From NCBI GenBank assembly GCA_961205875.1, contig OY540810.1, positions 9,858,001 to 9,922,000 on the forward strand: a DNA stretch of 64,000 nt. The letters are read 5' to 3'. Under the pieces are notes generated by a model. That model was not told where the DNA came from. It was given only the letters and a program-made list of their open reading frames with translations, and ran no database searches. Shown one piece after another: positions 54,771 through 64,000 of the stretch; the first letter of the stretch is position 1; every line of letters starts with the position of its first letter. The position numbers and the translations under genes are program-made. Source of the DNA: Sialis fuliginosa. Taxonomy: Eukaryota > Arthropoda > Insecta > Megaloptera > Sialidae.

Positions 54771-56279
54771 ATACAAAAATAAAATCAGGCTCGTTTTTTT
54801 TTTAAACATTACTTAAATTGTCGTAAAAACTGCGTATTAAATTTTTTTTACAATCGATATCAAGGGGTGGGTTACAGATTAACACTAGAAAACAAAAATT
54901 TCTGTACAATAAAAAAACCGATATTTATTTCAACAAAGCCGATTATTTAGGCAAAAATTCACATAAATAGTATAAATCACCCTAAATTGAGCTGATTATC
55001 GAATCTATTGGTAGGTAAGCTGTAGAATTTTACATTTTTTTAACTGTTTCACATCGAGTGACACAACTTTCATTGAATATGCACTAATAAATCAAAATGT
55101 ACACAAAAATGATTTTTTATTAATTTAAAATATAATTATATTACTTTAATTAACTTGTGTTCAAATATTAACACTTTCCTTACGATAAGAGATGGATTAT
55201 AAAAACTAATATAGGTGCGATTGGACGAAATTACTAAACATAGGTATTTTTAATAATTTTTTGACACAGCGAGTTAATTTTGTGGTTTTTCTGAATTTTT
55301 CACTAGAAACAAAACGCTCGTATTATACTTAAATTTGAGTGTTTCAATTTTGGAAATGGACAATGTATATAAGATAAATAACTCTACCATATGTCAACTT
55401 CCAAAAAAATAGTAGCAGATTATTATTTTGACCCACTGTGTTCGGTTTGAATGTGTTAAACCAAATAGGCTCTCGTATTCCTCGATCTGACCACAATTGC
55501 GGTTAATCTAATGACGTCACCACTATAAACTGTGTGCAGGACAATTTAAAAAACTGTATACTTGTAAATACCAGCTAATCAGAATTGGAAATAAATGTTT
55601 AGTTATTACAATCGGCTTACCGACGACATTCGGTAAATATTGTACGAACGAATGCTGGTTTACAATAATTATAATATCGAACGTTTTAATCAACAGTGCG
55701 TCAACCCTTTAAGCAGGTCAGTGGCGTTATATTTATTTAAAAGTGAGGGGTAATTTAATAATTTAGATTTTCATGCTCCAACATTTAAAAAAAGGTGAAT
55801 ATTGTTCATTGAATGTTATGTGGGGAACATACCCCCCCCCCTCCCCGCCCTTCTCTCAGAATTTCAAGAAATTGTATGTTTTTGGTATTGGTATATAGAG
55901 AATTAATTATATGCTACTTTTTATACATACAGGAAATGTACTGTATAATAAAGTATAGTAATCATGAAAAAATCGAACTCGAGATTTTAATGGAATTGCA
56001 GATTCTGTACGACAATAATCTCAATGACGTCTGTATGTCTGTCGGTTTATCTGTGAACGCTCTACAGTTAAAATGGGGAATCTTTGGAAAATGTAGGTTC
56101 TTGTATACTGTAGATTGTAAATGCGCACTTTTTATTTTTAAATAGCATTACTAAACCGAAAACGTATTTATTTACTTCCAATACAAGTTATTGTAATCGG
56201 TCCAAAAATCAAAATCAAAAACTTCAACATATTTTTATGTTTCAAGGTCACTGTGGTGTATTTATACTATTTTCAAAAT
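54771..56279. other. AT-rich sequence with a C10 run, no gene seen
   Basis: A run of ten C occurs at 55832-55841 followed by 'tccccgccc'. The 110-codon frame 55813-56145 begins in that run and includes no recognisable domain. A small 'gtctgtatgtctgtcggtt' phrase at 56030 belongs to insect repeat tails. Confidence 0.4.
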
Positions 56280-56480
56280 TATGCTTTATGTGTATGTGTA
56301 TGTACGTACGTGCGTTTCATTTTTTTTTCGCAAATATGCAAATGCTATTGATTTCATTGGGGTGCCAATCAAAGCGTTGATGTGAATATGATCTGAAAGA
56401 AAGGATTTTTCGAAATTCAACCCCTGCAAGAGTAAAAGAAGGTGTAAAAATTTGTGTAGGTGTAAATATTTTTTGGTCGG
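56280..56480 (-). repeat. Repeat R5, copy 2 (inverted)
   Basis: The reverse complement reads 'gggttgaatttcgaaaaatc', 'tttcagatcatattcac', 'cgctttgattgg' and 'gaaatcaatagcat', as at 13001-13110. It is preceded by alternating 'gtatgtgtatgtacgtacgt' (about 56288-56308). Confidence 0.65.
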
Positions 56481-57639
56481 ATTTACTTAAAACTTAGCAT
56501 AAATATTCTACAATACAAATAATAAAACATATTTTTTTATATTTTTTTATTCGTACCTAAACATTGACTTCAAAATTTGAATTTTAAATACTTATAAATA
56601 CGTCTACTAATTTGTGTCGTCTTGGAAACAAATGCAATTCAAATTATCAGATTAGTTATCTAAAAATGTGTATTAAATAATTGACATTAGGATATTAGAA
56701 AACTTAAATTCATAGTATTATATAAAGGTGAGTTTTATGTCTGACAGATTCGATTACAATTTTTCATATACATGTTAAACAATATGGAAACAATAAATAA
56801 TAAGTTTTCAAGTATTGACAGTCATAACATTAAAAAGTTGGTTGTGTGGACCTAAAAAGTCACACCTCACGGCTTATTTTTTAAACTTTTTAAATTGTAT
56901 TGGAACATATTTTCTATTTGAAACGTTTATATTAAATTTTTTAACAAAAAGTAAACTTAAAGACACTAAATTATAAAGGAAGCATGTGATTATTTCTGTA
57001 TTAAAATTTCATGTGCTGGCCATAGCAGTTTATATTTTATATTATTTAAAAATAAATGTCTTGATGGACAGAGAAAGTGCCTGTTGATACAGGTTTCACA
57101 GCTTCCTAGATGATCTGTTCTCTAACTAGACTAGATGTAGGAATAATGTAGTGTCTATAGTAATTTATTGAATTGAACAAAAAGTAGATATATTCACACA
57201 AATCTTACATCTTTTCATAGCATCTATAGAGTCTTCTTGCTATCTTTTTTGTCTTCTTAATCGTTCTAGTGTTATAAAATTCATTAATCTTCGATAAAAT
57301 GTTCTTTGAATATGTTCTTACTAATCCTGACTTCTCTATTTGTTCCATGACAGATCCCTATTCATTTGCTTCCAACATTTAGTGTTCCTTTTTTACTTGG
57401 AAAGAATTTAAATGCATCGATTTTAATGAAGATTTATTTCTTTTCAATAAAATTTGTTTTTTGGATTTGTCTAACTTATAAAATTCGAGACCAAGATGAG
57501 ACTTCAGTTTCAAATACAGAAACGAGACGAGACTTACCTGACTCTGTATTGGTATGTATCTTTAATCGTACGCCAAGGTGTCTTGAAAAAAGGAATTATT
57601 CCTATCGGGTCAGCTGTCAGTTGTTAGTTTAAAAAAAAC
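56481..57639. other. AT-rich sequence, no gene seen
   Basis: At 57485-57535 'cgagaccaagatgagac' and 'gaaacgagacgagac' are the inverse of the 'gtctcg' repeat at 20140-20415. The 88-codon frame 57366-57632 crosses it and has no domain. Confidence 0.4.
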
Positions 57640-57960
57640 ATGTTTAATTAAAATGGGAAATTATTTTTAAGAATTATACTTATTTTCGTTATAAAAGAAA
57701 TTAAATACTCTAATTATTAAACGTAGGTATATAATCACTGATTGAAAATATAAAACACGATTTTTTAAAGCAAATTGAGATAAATCTTTGTAAGGGAATA
57801 TTTAAGACCTATATTATAGGAAATTAAATGCTCTACAAAAAAGATTCTATAAAGTTTCACGTAAAATTTGTGTCGTTCTTGAGATATTTTGAAAAATAAG
57901 TGTTTTGGGATGTCACCCCTCCCCCTTAAAAACGATTTTAATGATTTTGAAATGTGATTT
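57640..57960 (-). repeat. Repeat R1, copy 4 (inverted; shows the uninterrupted site)
   Basis: 'ctctacaaaaaagattctat' and 'gtttcacgtaaaatttgtgt' are the complement of R1 landmarks. At 57770-57800 it keeps the sequence 'aaattgagataaatctttgt' + 'aaggga' intact, the point at which copy 1 carries the 705-bp palindrome. Confidence 0.75.
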
Positions 57961-59974
57961 GCTTCTATAGTTTATTTATTTATTTGTTCAATTCAGATTT
58001 GACAGTTAATATACATGTATGGTTGTTTATTCAGTTATTCTATTATGATTTCATAATTTAAGTAAATTACAGGTATTCACGTGTTAAATAAGTGTATTGT
58101 AGTTAATATACAATCGAACTTATGTATCTATTTATCTATATATTTAACAAATAAATTTGATTTTGAAACATCCGTTGACGTATGCGCACAATTAGTTTCG
58201 ATTGTTAGGAAATATTCAATTTCAGCCATCATGTTTGACTTATAATCAGTCCAGCCATGTCAATGTTTAATATATAGTTTAATATACACATTTATTTCTA
58301 TATACGATACGCCACTGTATCTTGTCAAACACATTTGGTATCTGATGTTTGTGTATCCAATGTTTACCAAAACATTGGATAAAAAAATATTTTTATTTCG
58401 TGCACCTGCGGATGTTATTTTATTAATTTGAGTGCATTTATAGGGATGTTTGTATATTTACTTTTGTAGCTTTATTATTGCTATCAAAGTGCTTTAAGTA
58501 ATTTGTATGTACGTTATATTTATTCAAATTATTAATTATATTTTATATTTATTACTATGCACATGTACAAAGGGGGGGGGGGGGGTCACTTAGGCCGCTT
58601 TTATATTATTAATATATGACAGTGTAATTCGTCAATTGTGAACGGTTTCACATTTTCGAATTTCGACTGTTGCCATTTGAAAGAGTATAAAAAATCATGA
58701 AAATTTTGTATTATAGATTTTTTGAAATCTTCATTAGTTTCATAGTTGTTTGAAATATACGATTTTTTTGCACATTTTCATAGGGGTATTTCATTCCCTT
58801 AAATCGTTTTACCGCAGCTAAAATAATATATTTTTTTTACTATCCTTGACCCCCTCTAACTATATACAAAATTTGAATTCGATACGATTTTATCACTTGA
58901 AAAGGTTACCTTGTTAGTTAGTTACACCCTAAAGAAATATTATATGAAAATAAAAAATCTAGTCAGAATTATTTATAAAGCCTAAAATGTTAGACATAAA
59001 AACATTTTATTTATAAACGAACGAAATTCTTACGTAATTATTAATTATTAATATCGTAATCATGTGTCTAATAAACTTCGAATGTGGCGACAAATAAAAT
59101 TTTTGAAACTTTTGCGATTTTGTACATCATTTTGTATTTGCCATTCTAAATCTTGTTATATTAATGTCAGAATTATCATTAGCGACCTCAAAAACACGCA
59201 GATAAAGAAATTGTGTTAGAGAAATGTCGTTAAAGAATGACACACATGAGTAACGTTAGGTTAGCATTGTGCTAAATGGTGTGAAACTTTCGAATGCGTT
59301 TTCTTACCTTAAAACTCCTTGTTAGCGAAAATAAAAAAACACATGTTTAATGTTTTTCGATGTACCACGTGTGTGCAAAGTTTCAAGAATATCAGCGAAT
59401 TGCACCTGAGTAGTTTTATTTGTCATGTGTTGCTTTTCGAACGACATTGTTTCCACTACTATTTTTCGAGGTTATATTAGCAACATCATCAAGTACTATA
59501 GCTCGTTTTGAAGCTAAAGGATGGCGCTTGAAAACAAGTATATGGCGGGAAAAATATACAAATTTAAATAGATACTTTCATTGAATTAGCTTTAGGTCCG
59601 AGAATTAATTTATACACCTAATATCTTTAATTTTTTAAGTATTTATTTTTTCTGTAAAGCTGGAAGAAAATCGATAAATTGATTTTTTGGTCATTCCGTC
59701 ACTCCAAATTTGTAATTCTATCGCCCAGCGTATAAATATTGTTACCATAAATGTGTTTTTTAATAATATAGAAAGATGAAACCGTTATTATAAGAAAATT
59801 AAAATCAATAAACATTTTGCTTGCATCTATAAATGTTTTCATTTTATTAAAAGTTTCTTCATTGTATACACACATACACATTCTCAAGTCCAGGCTGCAG
59901 TTATTATTAAACGTAAATAAAAACAGGGTAGAGCACGGGGGTGTCACTCTGGTGCTAAAACTGGAAACTCAGTT
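57961..59974. other. AT-rich sequence with a G14 run, no gene seen
   Basis: The longest homopolymer of G in the window (58572-58585) lies here. Short AT-rich frames only; an antisense pair of 82 and 125 codons begins near 59699-59947. Confidence 0.4.
58572..58585. repeat. Homopolymer run of 14 G
   Basis: Uninterrupted; likely to be length-variable and error-prone in sequencing. Confidence 0.9.
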
Positions 59975-60066
59975 TGACATTACCGGGTGTGGGGATCTCA
60001 GACGCATGGGCGGAAAGGGGATACCGGGTTTAGGGATCTCAGACGTAAAAGAGGTAAAGGGAAGTG
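59975..60066 (+). repeat. GC-rich two-copy mini-repeat, 41-bp period
   Basis: 'taccgggt' + 'g/t' + 't' + 'gggatctcagacg' occurs at 59981 and again at 60022. It lies inside the 125-codon frame 59817-60194, whose product has no recognised domain and contains this repeat as glycine-rich sequence. The GC content contrasts strongly with its flanks. Not called a gene, though a small unknown exon cannot be excluded. Confidence 0.6.
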
Positions 60067-60199
60067 TTTTGCACAATAGTGCAACGTTGATAAAAATTAT
60101 ACAACTATGTAAAAAAAGTTTGGTGATGAAGACGCCAAGTTCTTCTAAAATGGCGTACAGAATTTGTAGAAGAATATCGTTTGCAGAACGTTGACATTA

Positions 60200-61270
60200 T
60201 TTTTTAGTATTAATGTAAGTATTTAATTAATATTAGTTTTTCTATTACATATGACAAATTTGCATGTTTATTTTAATTTATATGCGTGAGATACAACTTT
60301 TGATTAACTTTTTTTATTAAAAACAAGTACAAATATTTGTATACTAATAATTAACTTAAAATTTAATAATATTTCTTCCTCAGTTTACAGATACTACATA
60401 CACCATATTTCCTGATCTCCTTGAAGATAAAGAAACATTTAGGATATCGGTATGTGATAATAAGTTTTACGTGATTTTATTAAATTTTATTATTAAATCA
60501 AATATTTAACTATATTAAAAGCAAGCAACAAGTTATGTTATATTCTTTTAATTCAATAAATAAATAAATCTAGTGAATTTACTGTACAAAAATGTGAATC
60601 ATGTAATTCATCGTAATAAACAAATTAAAACTATATGTATTATATTTTTATTTCATTCACCTTTACGTAAGAATATTCTATTTATCTTTTAACAATCCGT
60701 GATGTTTTATTGTGTCTGACATAATTTGTACATTTATATTTTGTACAATCAAAAATATTGTTTGACATATTAAAACATCATGGGTTGTATAGGTTAGGTT
60801 TAATTCCAATAAACAGAAAACATATGTGGATTTCAAATATTTGTATACTGCTACGTGATTGGTGCAAAGAAAATGTATACCCAACCAATCAGATCCGTCC
60901 CACCTCGTAATGTCAAACTATGTTTCCAGTAAAATAACGTTGAGTGTCGCTTCTGTATATTTATTATTCTGTGGGGTAGAGGAACAAAGTCAAAGCTAAA
61001 ATAACAAGAAAACAATTTCCAAATCAGCAGTGAATATGGCAGACGCTGTACTGTGTAAACATTAAAAGAGATAAAATTATAAACGGAAAAACAAAAAAGT
61101 AGATATATATGCAAACGAGTTTTGTAGAGGAAGTATCGTAACAAAAACCAAAAGGCAACATTTAAAATAAATAATATTTATTATATTATAGTGCGTGTAT
61201 ATTTAGAGATTGTCCCCAAATTGCGTGAATTAAATATACATGTATTAGTGAATACAGAAAGTGTGATTTC
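60200..61270. other. AT-rich sequence, no gene seen
   Basis: Minus-strand frames of 68 and 97 codons (60678-60884, 60851-61144) overlap and lack domains. A GC-balanced patch (60855-60920) has no recognised role. Confidence 0.4.
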
Positions 61271-61279
61271 ATAATTTTA

Positions 61280-61838
61280 GTGTGTCACAGCCTTCTAGCT
61301 ACCGAACCGTTAGACCTAAATAAAAAAACGGCAAAGTATGTGTTGGGCACGCACATGATTGGGTTCCGTAGCCATTCTCACTAACATTCTCTTTCGAAGT
61401 TAACTAAATTTCTACAATACAAAGTAAAAGTAAATTGTACAGTGTTCGTCATAATTTTCGTTGAAAGTGTTAATTAATAGCTACATTCTGGAATTTTTTC
61501 AGATTTTTTGCATCGATAGTTTAGAAATTATAGGGTAGGAGACACTCTGATAACGACATTAAAAACAAGTATATCGTGACTGAAGGGTTAAAATCAAATG
61601 GTTCTAAGACATTTTTATTGCATTTTAGGAGATCTATCTAAAGACAGCATTAGTTAGTTATACTATGAAAGGGGGTTCCGGAAAATTGTTTTTTTTAAAT
61701 TTGACCTTTTCTGTTTTGGGTACTAATCTGAATTTTATCTTTTATATAATGAGAGGGCTGTGACATATATACAAACGGACGGACATACGAACTGACCGAA
61801 ACTATAAGGGTTCCTAGTTTTCTACGGAGCCCTAAAAA
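61280..61838 (+). repeat. Repeat R3, copy 2 (with tail)
   Basis: Direct copy of 1265-1695 from 'ggcaaagtatgtgttgggca' onward, continuing further to 'caaacggacggacatacgaa' and 'ataagggttcctag' / 'ggagccctaa', the usual paired tail. The upstream 'cacagccttctagctaccga' belongs to the same repeat style; a related piece ends copy 1 ('atagccttctagata'). Confidence 0.75.
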
Positions 61839-63037
61839 CTGAGATTTGGTATAAATATAGTAAATAGTGGTTCAATAATTATAATATACCTACCTGAGTT
61901 ATAAAAATAATAAATTACGAAATGTATTTTATTCAATCCCGACAAGTTAAGAAGGTATGTTTTATAATTATTATAAAATAATTAATTGTAAAAATATTTT
62001 GTCTTTTCGGTCTACACTTTTCACAGAATACTCTCAATATATTTTACATACTTTCAAAATATGTATAAAAAAATCGAAAATTTTAAGTCGCCACATTGCA
62101 ATACTGTTTATCATTATCATTTAAACAAAAATAATATGTGAAAAATATGTGACCTTTGTTAAATATGCAAATAGTAAAAATTTAAATAAATATTTGGTCA
62201 CGATAATTATTGAAATTATAAAAAGATAGCCCTACTAGCGACAATATATTTATTACAAAAAAAATTAATATGTAAATATACAATACATAATATATTCAAA
62301 ATATTTAACTTGAATTATGATAAAAATATCTCCAAGCCATATTAAATTTTATCCAAAATCTTTTTCTTTATTGCATTTATTCATGAAATAAATCATTTTA
62401 GTGAAAATATATACCCTTAAAATATAATTCAGATACAGAATTTTTAACACAGCGTAAAACTGAATTTTATGGTCGATGTATTCTCAAGAATTAACAATTC
62501 TAAAAGATTATATAATTCAGACGTTCTTTAGAAATTTTATTAAGAATAGTAGAATGTTAAGAATACACGAAACCTTATTTAATATTGATTTTTGTCTTTA
62601 TTTATGTATAAATTTAACATTTTCTGTGTTTACTTGAAAGAACCAAAAATAATATTAACATGATTATGAATATCAATTGTTAATTAATTTCAGAGGGGTA
62701 ATTTTTAACAGTCATATTTAAGCATTCAATTTATTGTTCATTTAGTGCATTATATTAACCATAGATTAGGAAAGTTTCTGGATTCATAATAAGCCACCTA
62801 GGCCATTATATGAAACTGTTACCAAAAACGATGGCGGATATTTTTTTCAAATATCATTTTCAATGTATATGTTACGGTCAGTTTATGTAATAAATTGAGA
62901 ATTATACATAATCACCGGTTATTAATACAAACGTAAGGTTAGATTGCGGTTAATATTAATACGTATTATTATTATTAGCCTAACTATTGACTTTAAAAGA
63001 ACAATAAATAATTTGTGTGTGCCTGTCTATTTAAAAC
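61839..63037. other. AT-rich sequence, no gene seen
   Basis: No coding or repeat signal recognised. Confidence 0.45.
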
Positions 63038-63213
63038 TGACTGCTACCCGCGGGGAGATTGTATTTTATATCTAATCAATTTTCGTGATACAAAGTAACC
63101 TATGTCCTTTCTTAAGATGCAAGCTATCTCCCTGCCAAATTTAATCAAGATCGGTTGAGTGGTTTAAACGTTAAAAGGTAACAGACATACAGACAGCATT
63201 TATAATATTAGTA
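63038..63213 (-). repeat. Repeat R6, copy 5 (inverted)
   Basis: 'ctatctccctgccaaattta', 'atcaagatcggttgagtggt', 'ttaaaaggtaacagacatac' and 'cagcatttataatattagta' are the close reverse complement of 24910-25050. Confidence 0.8.
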
Positions 63214-63673
63214 AATTATAATAAATAATACTGCACAAAATGGTAATTTTAATGCTCATTCATAATAAAGTGTTATTGCACAAAATAATAAATTTAACGT
63301 TCGAAATTTATGAAATAATAGTTCTGATTTTTAATTCAAAAATTAAATTCTTGTAACTATCTATTCAGTGTTCTTAACCACTGGAATGTCCAGAGAAACT
63401 TTATATAATGAAGACCAAATTCTAATGAATAATTGATTTTTTTGTAAATATTAAACTAAATTAATCATTAAATAAATTACACATATATCTACTTCTGCAT
63501 TCATATCTTTCATATTCGTATATATGTATGTAGTATATTAAATTATGGTTAATATATTCGAATGAACAAGAAAAGCATTTCAAGCTTTCTACGTTTTGAT
63601 TCTCGGAATGTATAATGGTAATAGATTATTCGTGTTTTTAGAATCACTTAAATTGAATAATGTAAATATAATA
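63214..63673. other. AT-rich sequence, no gene seen
   Basis: Nothing recognised. Confidence 0.4.
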
Positions 63674-63927
63674 TATTATGTGAATTTTAAAAGTTTTTTT
63701 GTTTTCAATATAACTTTGACTATACCTACGTATAGTAAGACCTTGCTTAACGCGGGGAATACGTTTCAGGAATGCCAGCACTAAATGAAACAACGTTATA
63801 TATTTATATTATGTGAATTTTAAAAGTTTTTTGTTTTCAATATAACTTTGACTATACCTACGTATAGTAAGACTTCGCTTTACGCGGGGAATACGTTTCA
63901 GGAATACCAGCACTAAATAAAACAATA
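63674..63927 (+). repeat. Tandem duplication, 133-bp period
   Basis: 'tatgtgaattttaaaagttt', 'ttttcaatataactttgact', 'acctacgtatagtaagac', 'acgcggggaatacgtttcag' and 'ccagcactaaat' occur twice, offset by 133 bp (63681 and 63814), with few differences ('ccttgcttaacg' against 'cttcgctttacg'). The 'taagac(c)t(t/c)gctt(t/a)acgcgggg' phrase resembles termini of DNA elements seen in insects, so the unit may derive from a transposon end. The short frames on either strand here are repeat-derived. Confidence 0.9.
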
Positions 63928-64000
63928 TATTATAATATTTTAAAACGGTGCGAATTAGAAAAAAAAAATTAATAAAAATTGTAGAAATAATTATTATCAA
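63928..64000. other. AT-rich end of window
   Basis: Nothing recognised. Confidence 0.4.

Noticed and set aside
59817-60194. 125-codon plus-strand frame as a gene
   Set aside because: Its glycine-rich part is produced by a 41-bp DNA repeat, it has no recognisable domain and it overlaps an antisense frame; listed only as a repeat with a note.

Overview
The window reads as AT-rich animal nuclear DNA, most likely from an insect and probably a moth or butterfly (Lepidoptera). I base this on repeats I recognise as typical of lepidopteran genomes. One repeat opens with 'actaatattataaatgcgaaag' and closes in an 'acgcgg..cgaag..agctagt' type end (24910-25244, 40291-40450, 48141-48375, and inverted at 50454-51150 and 63038-63213). 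Another is the 'aagcggccaagtgcg..gggttccgt' repeat (1265-1695, 61325-61838). Others carry 'ggacggacgacaaagtgag..ggaaccctaa' tails. This is recall of repeat style, not a search result. No bacterial, viral or organellar gene set is present.

I find no intact protein-coding gene. The longest open frames (102-126 codons) have no recognisable domains, lie on either strand in random arrangement, and several run through repeats. The only protein homology I can support is a 5'-truncated, stop-containing mariner transposase (25838-26251). It keeps the second and third aspartates of the DD34D triad. One short GC-rich stretch (36464-36503) could be a small first coding exon with a splice donor, but this is weak. 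The window is best read as a gene desert or part of a very long intron.

What it does contain is a dense, layered collection of transposable-element remains, mostly non-autonomous DNA elements with terminal inverted repeats (TIRs) and TA target duplications. Left part (1-13 kb): TIR elements at 4010-5314, 5842-6597, 7019-7618 and 7949-8996; the second and fourth each carry a nested copy of another repeat. Middle-left (13-28 kb): a 326-bp tandem duplication (14286-14865), a 705-bp near-perfect palindrome inserted in an older repeat (16269-16973), a foldback element (18117-18984), two more members of a four-copy TA-flanked MITE family (19471-20050, 21264-21757), and the mariner fossil.

Centre (28-43 kb): a 3.7-kb composite structure (28447-32159) with 25-bp exact terminal inverted repeats and palindromic subterminal modules. 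It contains a 327-bp higher-order satellite-like array, a Stowaway-like MITE and a 1-kb repeat whose sister copy lies at 41641-42430. Further right are a hAT-like element inside an older repeat (33102-33747), a 215-bp MITE (34342-34556), and a perfect 95-bp-arm palindrome (37299-37494) whose two arms each carry a near-complete hammerhead ribozyme core. Right part (43-64 kb): more copies of the same families, a full-length inverted copy of the lepidopteran-type repeat, scattered G/C homopolymers and a 133-bp tandem duplication at the end.

The most notable signals are the paired hammerhead-like cores (37341-37452), the composite element with palindromic ends (28447-32159), and the plant-style Stowaway terminus in an insect-like genome (29842-30078). 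Coordinates of repeat edges are by eye and may be off by a few to some tens of bases except where stated as exact.
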